Source: Leptothrix cholodnii SP-6
GTDB taxonomy: Bacteria; Pseudomonadota; Gammaproteobacteria; Burkholderiales; Burkholderiaceae_C
Direction: 5' to 3'
Assembly (NCBI RefSeq): GCF_000019785.1
Contig: NC_010524.1
Span: 4,638,001 to 4,702,000, forward strand
DNA: 64,000 nt
The position numbers were made by a program, and so were the translations under genes. The notes below the pieces were generated by a model. That model saw only the letters and a list, made by a program, of their open reading frames with translations, was not told the origin of the DNA and did not search any database. The stretch's first letter is position 1. Each line of letters starts with the position of its first letter. This document shows positions 8,332-16,807 of this stretch, one piece after another.

Positions 8332-9261
8332 TCAATCGCCCGTGCGGGCGGCGATGCGGCGGTAGAGCGCGGTGGTGTCGTCGCTCGGGCTCAGGCCCAG
8401 CTGCAGCCGCAGCACCGTGACGCAGGCGCGGTACTGGCGCTCGGCCAGCTGCGGCTGGCCGAGCCGTGCATAGCAGCGCATTAGGCGGCGGTGCGCGGCC
8501 TCGTTGCATTCGTCCAGGCCCAGATGGCGCAGCGCGGCGCGCAGGCAGCCGTGCCAGTCGGCGGCCTGCTCGCGCAGCACGGCCAGGCGTTCGAGCGTCT
8601 GGTTGAGCCGGTCGCGCAGCGCCTGCGCCTGGGCGGCGAGCGCGCGGTCCGAATCGCCCTCGTCGAGCAGGTCGCTGCGGTAGATCGCCAGCGCCGCCTC
8701 GTACTGGTGGATGGCGCCGGCGCTGCGGCCCTGGGCGTCCTCGAGCTGGCCCATCTCGGCGTGCAGCAGGAACTGCTCGGTGTCGAGCCAGACATCGCCC
8801 GCGGCCACCAGCTGATAACCGGCGTCGCCGTGGCGCACCAGGCTGGCGTGGCCGAGCGCGCGGCGCAGGCGGTGCAGCGTGACGTTGAGGCTGTTGCGTG
8901 CGCTGGCCGCGTCGGCATCGGGCCAGAACAGCGCGCACAGCCGCGCCCGCGACAAGGGCCGGCGGCGTTGCAGCAGCAGCAGCTTGAGCAGCGACCGCGG
9001 CTTGCCCTGCGGCAGCCCGGTGACCGGATCGGCGCCGATCCAGACCTGGAAACCATCGAGCATCTGCACCGTCAGCGTCGGGCCGGCCTCGGTGCCGGCG
9101 AGCGCGGTCTGGTCGCGATAGCCCACCACCCGCGGCACGAAACCGCCGGGTGGCGGCCGCAGCTCGGGCTGGTGATGCGGCTGGCCGGCAGCGCCGGCGG
9201 CGAACGGCAGATCCTGCAAGGCACTGGAAAACGTGGCCGGTGCGGTGACGACGGTGTGCAT
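8332..9261 (-). CDS. SARP/BTAD-family transcriptional regulator
   Basis: The 309-residue protein carries an OmpR-like winged helix (about residues 65-150; segment RARLCALFWPDADAASARNSL is typical of SARP-type DNA-binding domains) and a C-terminal bacterial transcriptional activation domain of TPR-like helices (about 155-305). The first 60 or so residues are low-complexity and unassigned. Regulators of this make-up without an ATPase domain usually act as activators of nearby genes. The start at ATG 9261 gives the domain with a modest N-terminal extension. It lies convergent to the gene at 7763 and downstream of a Crp/Fnr gene; a 22-base palindrome at 9354-9375 sits in its upstream region. The target is not known. 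Confidence 0.75.
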   Translation of the reverse strand: MHTVVTAPATFSSALQDLPFAAGAAGQPHHQPELRPPPGGFVPRVVGYRDQTALAGTEAGPTLTVQMLDGFQVWIGADPVTGLPQGKPRSLLKLLLLQRRRPLSRARLCALFWPDADAASARNSLNVTLHRLRRALGHASLVRHGDAGYQLVAAGDVWLDTEQFLLHAEMGQLEDAQGRSAGAIHQYEAALAIYRSDLLDEGDSDRALAAQAQALRDRLNQTLERLAVLREQAADWHGCLRAALRHLGLDECNEAAHRRLMRCYARLGQPQLAERQYRACVTVLRLQLGLSPSDDTTALYRRIAARTGD

Positions 9262-9353
9262 GAGCGAGCTCCCTGGACGGGTTGACGGACAGACGCCGCC
9301 CGCGTCGAGGGCGACGGCGGCTGAAGTCAGTCTAGGAACGCAGCCCCGCAAGC

Positions 9354-9375
9354 CGCGGTGCGCTGGCGCACCGCG
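9354..9375. promoter_or_regulatory. perfect 10-bp palindrome between two regulator genes
   Basis: Bases 9354-9363 and 9366-9375 form a perfect inverted repeat with a two-base centre (left arm CGCGGTGCGC-like, right arm its complement). No T run follows on either strand, so it fits a binding site for a dimeric regulator better than a terminator. It lies 93 bases before the start of the SARP-like gene and 18 bases after the stop of the Crp/Fnr gene. No binding protein can be named. Confidence 0.35.
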
Positions 9376-9393
9376 AAAGTGATGCAAATTGTT

Positions 9394-10125
9394 TCAGGCA
9401 GCGCGCACGGCCTCGACCTGCTCGGCCAGCCGGTTCAGGTCGACGATGACGAGCTGCCGGTCGTCGCGGCTGACGATGCCCAGCCGCGCCAGCTCGGCCA
9501 GCTCGCGCGTGACCTGCTCGCGGTAGCTGCTGATGCGCGCGGCCAGTTCGCTGTGGCTGGGCGCGGGGCTCAGCACCACGCGGTCGGGGCTGGCGGCATC
9601 GGCGGCCAGGCCCAGGCGCAGCAGCTCGGCGCACAGGCGCTGCTGCACGTTGAGCGTGCTGAGTTCGTAGACCCGCTCGGTCAGCCCGCGCGCCGCGCCG
9701 GCCAGGTGGCGCAGCATGCGCTCGCAGATCGGCCAATGGCGGCGCAGCAGGTCGGTCAGCGCCTCGGGGCTCAGGCGTGCGAGCAGCGAGTCCTGCAACG
9801 CGATCACGGTGGCACAGCGCGGCCGGCCGTCGAGCGCGGCCATCTCGCCGATCGCCTCGCCCGCCGCCGCGTCGCGAAAGCTCACCTCGCGCCCGCCCGG
9901 CGACAGCGCCACCACGCGCAGCTTGCCGGTGATGACGAGGTAGCAGTCGCGGTCGACATCGGCACGCGCGATCACCGTCTGGCGCGCCCGGTAGAGCCGG
10001 AAGCGGCAGGCCTGCGCCACCTCCGCCAGCCCCTCGTCGGGCAGGCCCTGCAGCAGCACGATGCCACGCAGGCCGGCCAGCGCGGCGGGTGCGTCGACGG
10101 CCGGCGAGCCCGGTGCCGGGGCCAT
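9394..10125 (-). CDS. Crp/Fnr-family transcriptional regulator
   Basis: The 243-residue protein has a cyclic-nucleotide-binding-like beta-roll (about residues 20-140, with GEAIGEMAALDGRPRCATV typical of the phosphate-binding cassette region) and a C-terminal helix-turn-helix (about 185-235, SHSELAARISSYREQVTRELAEL). The N-terminus lacks the Cys cluster of oxygen-sensing FNR, so it is not an iron-sulphur FNR. The GEMAALDGRPRCATV segment is close to the cAMP-binding pattern, but the ligand cannot be settled. The gene is followed by the SARP-like gene on the same strand and preceded by the aminotransferase gene. Confidence 0.85.
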   Translation of the reverse strand: MAPAPGSPAVDAPAALAGLRGIVLLQGLPDEGLAEVAQACRFRLYRARQTVIARADVDRDCYLVITGKLRVVALSPGGREVSFRDAAAGEAIGEMAALDGRPRCATVIALQDSLLARLSPEALTDLLRRHWPICERMLRHLAGAARGLTERVYELSTLNVQQRLCAELLRLGLAADAASPDRVVLSPAPSHSELAARISSYREQVTRELAELARLGIVSRDDRQLVIVDLNRLAEQVEAVRAA

Positions 10126-10151
10126 GGCGTCAGCCGCCGCCGCCCGTCGCC

Positions 10152-11279
10152 TCAGACCAGGTGGCTCAGCGCCCGATCCAGGTTCTCGACCGTGCGCTCG
10201 ACGTGGTGCAGCTTGTCGAGCCCGAACAGGCCGATGCGGAAGGTGCGGAAATCCGCCGGCTCGTCGCACTGCAGCGGCACGCCGGCGGCGATCTGGATGC
10301 CCTGGCCGCGGAACTTCTGGGTGTTGTGGATCAGCGGATCGTCGGTGTAGCTGACGATCACGCCGGGCGCCTCGAAACCGGGCGCCGCCACGCTGCGGAA
10401 GCCCTTGCGCGCCAGCAGCGCCCGCACCTGGCGGCCCAGCTCGATCTGCTCGGCCTTGACCTTGGCGAAGCCGTAGGCGCGGGTCTCGAGCATCACGTCG
10501 CGCAGCTGCGCCAGCGCGTCGGTCGGCATGGTGGCGTGGTAGGCCACGGCGCCGCTTTCATAGGTCTCCATGATCTGCAGCCACTTCTTCAGGTCGCAGG
10601 CGAAGCTGGTGCTGGTGGTGGCGTCGATGGCCGCGCGGGCGCGCTCGCCGAGCATCACCAGGGCGCAGCACGGCGGGCCGCTCCAGCCCTTCTGCGGCGC
10701 GCTGACGATCACGTCGACGCCGGTGGCCGCCATGTCGACCCAGACCGTGCCCGAGGCGATGCAGTCGAGCACGAACAGCCCGCCCACCGCGTGCACCGCC
10801 TCGGCCACGGCCTGGAGGTAGGCGTCGGGCAGCAGCATGCCGGAGGCGGTTTCGACGTGCGGCGCAAACACCACCTCGGGGCGCTGCGCGGCGATGGCGG
10901 CCAGCACCTCGTCGAGCGGCGCCGGGGCGAACGGCGATTGCGGCTCGTCGGCGATGCGGCGCGCCTTCAGCACGGTCGACTCGGCCGGGATGCGACCCAT
11001 GTCGAAGATCTGCGTCCAGCGGTAGCTGAACCAGCCGTTGCGGATCACCATCACGCGGCGGTCGGTGGCGAACTGGCGCGCCACGGCCTCCATGCCGAAG
11101 GTGCCGCTGCCCGGCACCACGATCGCCGAGCGGGCGGCGTAGACCTCCTTGAGCACGCCGGAGATGTCCTTGAGCACCCCCTGGAAACGGGCGGACATGT
11201 GGTTGAGCGCGCGGTCGGTGTAGACCACCGAGTATTCGAGCAGGCCGTCGGGATCGACGCTGGGCAACAAGGCGGGCAT
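10152..11279 (-). CDS. pyridoxal-phosphate class V aminotransferase (serine/alanine-glyoxylate type)
   Basis: The 375-residue protein is a full-length class V aminotransferase. It shows the cofactor-binding region GSGTFGMEAVARQ (about residues 58-70), the substrate/phosphate region HVETASGM, the LDCIASGTVWVDM segment with the Asp that contacts the pyridine nitrogen, and the cofactor lysine in SAPQKGWSGPP (Lys 197). The family includes serine-glyoxylate and alanine-glyoxylate aminotransferases, which turn glyoxylate into glycine. The exact amino donor cannot be read. The gene stands alone in front of the Crp/Fnr gene, 26 bases away, and may share its transcript. The decayed integron integrase lies just upstream. 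Confidence 0.82.
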   Translation of the reverse strand: MPALLPSVDPDGLLEYSVVYTDRALNHMSARFQGVLKDISGVLKEVYAARSAIVVPGSGTFGMEAVARQFATDRRVMVIRNGWFSYRWTQIFDMGRIPAESTVLKARRIADEPQSPFAPAPLDEVLAAIAAQRPEVVFAPHVETASGMLLPDAYLQAVAEAVHAVGGLFVLDCIASGTVWVDMAATGVDVIVSAPQKGWSGPPCCALVMLGERARAAIDATTSTSFACDLKKWLQIMETYESGAVAYHATMPTDALAQLRDVMLETRAYGFAKVKAEQIELGRQVRALLARKGFRSVAAPGFEAPGVIVSYTDDPLIHNTQKFRGQGIQIAAGVPLQCDEPADFRTFRIGLFGLDKLHHVERTVENLDRALSHLV

Positions 11280-11349
11280 CTTCGGCTCCGTATCAGATCG
11301 GGTGGGACGAACGAACAGTCGAACGGGACCGTTTCAGCTTATCACCGCG

Positions 11350-11966
11350 TCAGATCGAATCGAGCGGGCTGCGCACGCCCCGGCCCCCGCGGTTGAGGAC
11401 GTGGGTGTAGATCATGGTGGTCGACACGTCGGCAAGGCCGAGCAGCGCACGAACTCGATGTCCTTGACGCGCAGGCGCAACCCTTCGAGCAGGCGCATGC
11501 CGGTGCCGTCAAGCAGCGCCACCACCAGCCACATCGTGCCGTTGAGTTCGTGCAGCAGTTGCTCGACCTCACGTGGGGTCAATACCACGGGCAGACGGCG
11601 GGTCGATTTGGCAGAGATCAGTTCACCCGTCCACGGCAAATCGATACCGAGTACCTGGCGATACAGAAACAGCAGCGCCGCCTTGGCCTGCGACTGGGTG
11701 GACGAACTGACGCCCCGCTCGGCCGCCAGATAGGTCAGAAAGGCCATGACCTCGGCGCTGCCCATCTCCATCGGATGGCGCAGGCCGTGGAACCGGATAT
11801 AGCGCTTGGCCCAATCGGCGTAGGCCTGCTCGGTGCGCAATGAATAGTGGCGCACCCGCAAGGCCTCGCGCAGCCGCACCATCAACCGCGGCGCCGCCGG
11901 CTCGGCCGCAACGCCCTGCGCGTCCGCAGGAACCAGCTGTGGCAGCGTCGAGTGGTCTGGGTCCAT
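11350..11966 (-). pseudogene. intI: integron integrase IntI, inactivated by internal deletion
   Basis: From ATG 11966 the reading frame gives a clear integron-type tyrosine recombinase N-terminus: LREALRVRHYSLRTEQAYADW, RFHGLRHPMEMGSAEV, and the RRLPVVLTPREV segment. The catalytic-domain start follows, with [19 protein letters not shown] carrying the first catalytic Arg. Immediately after VKDIEF the frame is lost. In another frame the true C-terminus resumes: [26 protein letters not shown], ending at a stop at 11350-11352. About 140 residues are missing, including the integron-specific additional domain and the HxxR box, although the C-terminal tyrosine of MIYTHV survives. The gene points away from attI and the cassettes, the standard integron layout. 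It cannot make an active integrase. Confidence 0.9.
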
Positions 11967-12052
11967 CCCGAAAAATTTAGGCTGTCTAAATCGACTTGAC
12001 CATCCCCCAAAAGGATGAGGCAAAAAGACGCTCACAGAGGGAGGTGTGCTGG

Positions 12053-13260
<1,208 letters not shown>

Positions 13261-13359
13261 CTATCGAGGTGTCCGGGAAAATTAGACCATGACAAGGGAC
13301 TGGTCTAGGATTGCCCGACATGAGACCACGCGACACCGATTTAGAACACAACGAGGTCG

Positions 13360-13390
13360 GCGGGCGTGGCTGTACAAAAAAACGTTGAGC
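13360..13390 (+). other. attI/first-cassette junction
   Basis: The sequence GTTGAGC at 13384-13390 fits the integron crossover consensus GTTRRRY. It follows an A run after CTGTAC, lies upstream of the first cassette gene, and is on the cassette side of the decayed integrase. It is therefore the likely joint between the attI site and cassette 1. The exact extent of attI to the left cannot be fixed; the IS3 element ends 70 bases before this window. Confidence 0.6.
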
Positions 13391-13402
13391 ATCGTCTAAA
13401 AA

Positions 13403-13702
13403 ATGAGTGTCACTCCACCGGCTCCATCAAAGCCATCACAAAGCTCAGTCGCAGCAAACGTCGGCTCAGGGCTTCTTATTGGCTCACTGATTTTTCTGCT
13501 ATGGATGGTATTTGGTGGAGCTTATGAGGAACAGACGAGAACCGCATCAATCAAAATTTTTGGGGCTTATGTGATAGCCACTGCAGCTCTCTACCTCTTT
13601 AGGCTAAGGACCATTGCGAAATTTGCGGCATGGTCTCCTGCGATTCTGCTGCTTGCAGCATACATCTTGTCAAACTTTATTTTTCCATTATTTCGCCAAT
13701 AA
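13403..13702 (+). CDS. integron cassette 1: small membrane protein
   Basis: The 99-residue product has about three hydrophobic segments: residues 18-38 (GSGLLIGSLIFLLWMVF), 50-65 (FGAYVIATAALYLF) and 75-96 (SPAILLLAAYILSNFIFPLF). It is an inner-membrane protein of unknown role. It starts 13 bases after the attI junction, the usual position for a first cassette gene, and would be the best-expressed gene if a cassette promoter survives. Base composition is clearly more AT-rich than the flanking chromosome. No known family is recognised. About 105 bases without a gene lie between its stop and the attC site. Confidence 0.65.
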   Translation: MSVTPPAPSKPSQSSVAANVGSGLLIGSLIFLLWMVFGGAYEEQTRTASIKIFGAYVIATAALYLFRLRTIAKFAAWSPAILLLAAYILSNFIFPLFRQ

Positions 13703-13807
13703 CAACCTGAGCATGCGATCAACGATCGGCATTTGCTCATTGAGCCATATAAATAAATGCCAAAAGACACCGCTTCAGGCTCCATATAGGGCCGAAAGGA
13801 GGCCAAT

Positions 13808-13865
13808 GCCCAACCTTACATTCCAGCGGACCGCCTTCGGCGTCCGCTGAACTCCAACGTTAGGC
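13808..13865 (+). other. attC site of cassette 1
   Basis: The site begins with GCCCAAC (13808-13814) and ends with the complementary core GTTAGGC (13859-13865). Between them the arms AGCGGACCGCC and GGCGTCCGCTG can fold into a hairpin. The length of 58 bases and this layout match integron attC recombination sites. It is nearly identical to the attC of cassette 4 at 15877. Confidence 0.9.
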
Positions 13866-13907
13866 GTCAAAATCAACTACCGTCTGTCGCACACGCGTGA
13901 CCGCCCT

Positions 13908-14888
13908 TTGAAGAGCTCTGCGCAGTTCACATTCTTGGCTGTTGTAGGTGTGCTGGGCACACTCATCGGCTGCGATAGTGGCGTCCGCCCTGCAATCGCG
14001 CCATCGAGCGAGATCGAACTGAAGGTACTGGGCGCCAAGCCCTACCCTGATGCGAAATTCGGACTCGGCTACGCGTTCGCGCACGGTTTCAGCAGAGTTG
14101 ACTTGAACGGCAGCACCTACCGTCAACTGTCTCCTGGCCTGATTCTCCGGAGCCCGCAGACTTCTCCATTGCCACCGTATGTGGTTGTCATGGACCAGAG
14201 AGTTGCCCCGTGGCTGCCCGAATCGCTTTCTTTTCTAGCGCCAAAGCACTCTCTTCAAGTACTCGACCGCGCCAGTGGCAGACAGATCGCGACCTTTACC
14301 TTGCCGCGTGATGGCTGGCCAGGAGATCAGGCCGGTAAGTGGCTCGCGGGGCTATTGAAGCCAGAACCTCATGCAGATCGCAGTCGCCAATTCGATGTAA
14401 GTGCCTCAGCCACAGTTCACAGGGTCTCGCCCACAAGCCTCTTGCAGCCCGGTGAAGTCGGCGCCAAAGGGCTTCCCGTCAAGGCGTGCGAAGAAGGTGT
14501 CTCTGCGCACTACGACGCCAACTCTGACCACGGGCGGGGCGAGTTGAGAACGTCAAGCTGGACACTCCTGATGCCATATGGCCTGAGAGAGGTGCATTGC
14601 GCGCAGCGGGCAATCTTGCTCTTTGGGGGGCATCGACAAGAGGATCTCGAAGTTGTCGCCATCAACAGCGTCGGTACTGTGATTGGCCGTGGCTTCGTCC
14701 GGAACGACAAGATCGATTTGGGCCATCGCTATCACTTCACCAAGATCGTGGCGCTCGAGGAAGCAAGTGACCAGTTGATCGTTCGCCAAGCTCACTTTGT
14801 AGCTGAGGCACCAGTTCGCAAAGCGGCGGCAGCTGTCTACGAGACACGATTCAGTATTCCATGGTCAGCACTAGCGATCCCGCGTTGA
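13908..14888 (+). CDS. integron cassette 2: lipoprotein of unknown function
   Basis: The 326-residue product starts at TTG 13908 and has a short lipoprotein signal (FTFLAVVGVLGTLIGC, lipobox LIGC near residue 22), so it should be anchored in a membrane facing the periplasm. The rest is soluble, with no repeated motif and four further cysteines at most; I recognise no family. No ATG exists upstream in frame before a stop, so the TTG start is forced if the signal peptide is real. It is large for a cassette gene. The stop lies directly before its attC at 14890. Confidence 0.65.
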   Translation: MKSSAQFTFLAVVGVLGTLIGCDSGVRPAIAPSSEIELKVLGAKPYPDAKFGLGYAFAHGFSRVDLNGSTYRQLSPGLILRSPQTSPLPPYVVVMDQRVAPWLPESLSFLAPKHSLQVLDRASGRQIATFTLPRDGWPGDQAGKWLAGLLKPEPHADRSRQFDVSASATVHRVSPTSLLQPGEVGAKGLPVKACEEGVSAHYDANSDHGRGELRTSSWTLLMPYGLREVHCAQRAILLFGGHRQEDLEVVAINSVGTVIGRGFVRNDKIDLGHRYHFTKIVALEEASDQLIVRQAHFVAEAPVRKAAAAVYETRFSIPWSALAIPR

Positions 14889-14889
14889 C

Positions 14890-15015
14890 GCCTAACCCCT
14901 CGCTCAACCGGACGCACCGCGGCATGGCGCGCTGGCCGCAAGGCGGCCGATCTCATCATCCACCTTGCGGCCAGCGCGCCATGCCGCAGCGCGCCGGTTA
15001 GCTCAAACGTTAGAG
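14890..15015 (+). other. attC site of cassette 2, long form
   Basis: It starts with GCCTAAC (14890-14896) and ends with GTTAGAG (15009-15015), the last base departing from the GTTRRRY rule. The 126-base site holds a long internal imperfect palindrome: a GGCATGGCGCGCTGGCCGC-like arm pairs with its complement around 14972-14996. It is about twice the length of the other sites in the array but has the same outer arms. Confidence 0.82.
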
Positions 15016-15027
15016 CGCAAACCAAAC

Positions 15028-15306
15028 ATGACTCAGTGCTTGGATAAATTTGGTCGCCCAGTTTCAGTTGGTTCGCGTGTCAGGCTTCTCCAGTTGTCCC
15101 AACAATTTCTGCAATCACTTCCCCCCGATGAATTCGAGGAGGTCAAGTCGATGATTGGTGAGGTGTTCGAGGTTTACGAAATCGACCCATACGGCTGCGC
15201 TTGGATTGAGAAAGGTTGGAACTACCCCGAAGAGGGGAAATTCATGGGGCACTCTCTTGGCCTCGCCTCCCACGAAATGGAGCTTGTCGATGCCAATGCG
15301 CTCTAA
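15028..15306 (+). CDS. integron cassette 3: conserved hypothetical protein
   Basis: From ATG 15028 the 92-residue product is soluble and acidic, with a segment GEVFEVYEIDPYGCAWIEKGW in its middle and a C-terminal HEMELVD. Proteins with this kind of short beta-barrel-like pattern (SVGSRVRLL, then IGEVFEV) are known as hypothetical proteins in bacterial genomes; no activity is assigned. Its stop codon lies inside the start of its own attC site, as often in cassettes. A longer in-frame start at 14965 would begin inside the previous attC and is unlikely. Confidence 0.68.
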   Translation: MTQCLDKFGRPVSVGSRVRLLQLSQQFLQSLPPDEFEEVKSMIGEVFEVYEIDPYGCAWIEKGWNYPEEGKFMGHSLGLASHEMELVDANAL

Positions 15307-15381
15307 CATTCCGGTCAAGGCGCGGCCTTCGGCCGCTGGGACGTCCCGCAACCGGGCCGCCCCTTACCTAAAACGTTGGGC
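15301..15381 (+). other. attC site of cassette 3
   Basis: It begins with CTCTAAC (15301-15307), which overlaps the cassette gene's stop, and ends with GTTGGGC (15375-15381), a good GTTRRRY core. A GGCGCGGCCTTCGGCCGC stretch lies between the arms. The length is 81 bases. Confidence 0.8.
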
Positions 15382-15384
15382 ATC

Positions 15385-15870
15385 ATGTCAAATCGAGTGC
15401 CACTGAAGTTTGCCGCGCAATTCGTTATTGCGGCAGCAGCCGTTCTATTGCTGCCTGCACTCTGGTCTATGTTCAGCGCTGTCTGGTCGGCTGTCACAAC
15501 CGGCAATGTGTTAGTTGTCAGCGTTGGCCGCTATGAGACATCGCGCGCGCTTGTGCCTTGGCCAAATGGGTGGGCACGGTTCATCGGGCCGTTGTTGCTG
15601 TTCTCGTCTTTCCTGGTTTGGGTGGCGTCCAAGTCCGGTGAACGAGTTGCAGTTTGGTGGCTCTCAGCCGCGCTTGCGTCAGTTGGCTTCCTGTTGCTTC
15701 TCTTCTCGCAATGGTTTACCAGTTGGCGAGGGTGCCTTTGGTTCGGCAGCATTGCGGCACTTTTGGTGCTCGCACTCTATCTGGGCAATAGGTTCGGCCG
15801 CTTTGCCGGCGTTCTCGTTGTCGTCGGCGTGTTTGCGTTTATCTTGTGGCAAGTGGTGCGTAGCTCGTAG
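15385..15870 (+). CDS. integron cassette 4: multi-pass membrane protein
   Basis: The 161-residue product has about four or five hydrophobic segments: near residues 8-35, 65-80, 88-108, 118-132 and 137-157 (last one RFAGVLVVVGVFAFILWQVV). A loop of about 30 residues (GRYETSRALVPWPNGWARF) follows the first. It is an inner-membrane protein of unknown function. The start ATG at 15385 lies three bases after the attC core of cassette 3, leaving little room for a ribosome site, so translation may rely on the preceding attC region. No family is recognised. Confidence 0.62.
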   Translation: MSNRVPLKFAAQFVIAAAAVLLLPALWSMFSAVWSAVTTGNVLVVSVGRYETSRALVPWPNGWARFIGPLLLFSSFLVWVASKSGERVAVWWLSAALASVGFLLLLFSQWFTSWRGCLWFGSIAALLVLALYLGNRFGRFAGVLVVVGVFAFILWQVVRSS

Positions 15871-15876
15871 CATGAC

Positions 15877-15934
15877 GCCCAACCACTCATTCCAGCGGAC
15901 CGCCTTCGGCGTCCGCTGAATTCAAACGTTAGCG
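15877..15934 (+). other. attC site of cassette 4
   Basis: GCCCAAC at 15877-15883 pairs with the core starting GTTAGCG at 15928. The inner arms AGCGGACCGCC/GGCGTCCGCTG are the same as in the attC of cassette 1, with only a few changes over 58 bases. Confidence 0.88.
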
Positions 15935-15937
15935 CGC

Positions 15938-16162
15938 ATGAGTGTCTTCAACCGCTTCCCGGAACAAGCGAGTGACCGCAGAGGTCTTGCTATTGTCGGC
16001 CTCATATGTTTAGCCATTGGTGGCGGCTTTTTGCTTATCGATGAATTGGCATTCTCAATAACATTTCTAATTGGTGGGTCAGCTTTCATTGGCTGCGCTC
16101 TCTTTTTGTCACATTCCGCGTTTGAGTGGCTCAAAAGAAATATTCTCTTATTTTGCGTTTAG
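15938..16162 (+). CDS. integron cassette 5: small two-helix membrane protein
   Basis: The 74-residue product has two hydrophobic segments (residues 17-33, GLAIVGLICLAIGGGFLL, and 38-58, FSITFLIGGSAFIGCALFL). It starts at ATG 15938, right after the preceding attC core. No family is recognised. Its stop codon TAG is embedded in an AGGAG ribosome site that precedes a second tiny reading frame in the same cassette. Confidence 0.6.
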   Translation: MSVFNRFPEQASDRRGLAIVGLICLAIGGGFLLIDELAFSITFLIGGSAFIGCALFLSHSAFEWLKRNILLFCV

Positions 16163-16173
16163 GAGCCAGCACC

Positions 16174-16263
16174 ATGGAAAACAAAATTTATCGTCGCATT
16201 GGTAGTCGCAAAATGCGCTCTAACCCTCAGCTCAAGCGGACGTGCCTGCGGCACGCCGCTTAG
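16174..16263 (+). CDS. possible 29-residue second ORF in cassette 5
   Basis: ATG 16174 opens a 29-codon frame (MENKIYRRIGSRKMRSNPQL onward) with an AGGAG ribosome site eight bases upstream, overlapping the stop of the previous gene. The product would be very basic. It runs through the start of attC and stops at TAG 16261-16263 within the attC. Good ribosome site and coupling argue for translation; the small size and lack of a known relative argue for caution. Confidence 0.35.
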   Translation: MENKIYRRIGSRKMRSNPQLKRTCLRHAA

Positions 16264-16277
16264 CAGCCACGTTAGCC
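16218..16277 (+). other. attC site of cassette 5
   Basis: It starts with CTCTAAC (16218-16224) and ends with GTTAGCC (16271-16277). Inner arms around AAGCGGACGTGCC/GGCACGCCGCTT fold back on each other. The length is 60 bases. Confidence 0.88.
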
Positions 16278-16282
16278 CTCAC

Positions 16283-16783
16283 ATGACCGAGTTCGCAGAG
16301 TCTCTCGCTCGAAAGATCGGCCGCATTGATGCGCTGCTGTTTTTCGTCCTTTGGTCTTGCGTCGGTCTTGCTTCCGCCTCTCACGCTTGGGGAGCGGTTC
16401 CCGCAATTGTGTTTCTTCTGCTTCCCGCGTCGGCTTTGGTTGGCTGGCGCGGTGCCGCTTCCGTCCGCCTTATCTTGGCTGGTGCCGCATCTCTCCGTCG
16501 CGCGGCATTTGAGGGTTTCGGCTGGGGCATTGCCTTCGTGTCTTCTATCTGGCTGTGGGGCGCCACCAATTCCGCGTTTGCTGCGGGCGGAGCACTCGAT
16601 GGCCTCTCTCCGCTTCAAAGCGAGTTCTGGTACGCCTTGTCCGTCACTCTGTTGCCCGCCCTTGGTATTGGCGGGCTACTTGGCGCCGTGCATGGCATTG
16701 CGTTTTTCTATCTAAACGGGTGGCTCGTGAGGGCTAACCCATCCTTCCACCGGACCTGCGCGAAAAGCCTCGCAGGCCGGTGA
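16283..16783 (+). CDS. integron cassette 6: membrane protein ending inside attC
   Basis: The 166-residue product has about four hydrophobic segments (near residues 18-35, 38-55, 72-90 and 118-145), so it is an inner-membrane protein of unknown function. The frame runs through the cassette's own attC: the last residues (about ANPSFHRTCAKSLAGR) are encoded by the left and middle part of the site. Start ATG 16283 lies five bases after the previous attC core. The family is not recognised. Confidence 0.62.
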   Translation: MTEFAESLARKIGRIDALLFFVLWSCVGLASASHAWGAVPAIVFLLLPASALVGWRGAASVRLILAGAASLRRAAFEGFGWGIAFVSSIWLWGATNSAFAAGGALDGLSPLQSEFWYALSVTLLPALGIGGLLGAVHGIAFFYLNGWLVRANPSFHRTCAKSLAGR

Positions 16784-16798
16784 AGTCAAACGTTACCC
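16732..16798 (+). other. attC site of cassette 6
   Basis: GGCTAAC (16732-16738) and GTTACCC (16792-16798) are the outer boxes, with inner arms CACCGGACCTGCG and CGCAGGCCGGTG. The core has A-C-C in place of the usual purines, a departure from GTTRRRY, and it overlaps the end of the cassette 6 gene. Confidence 0.8.
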
Positions 16799-16807
16799 GT
16801 CAATCCA

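Noticed and set aside
13384..16798. Regular short repeats that might be taken for a CRISPR array
   Set aside because: The repeats are attC sites of 58-126 bases that differ from each other and flank genes. There is no constant repeat with 30-base spacers and no cas gene.
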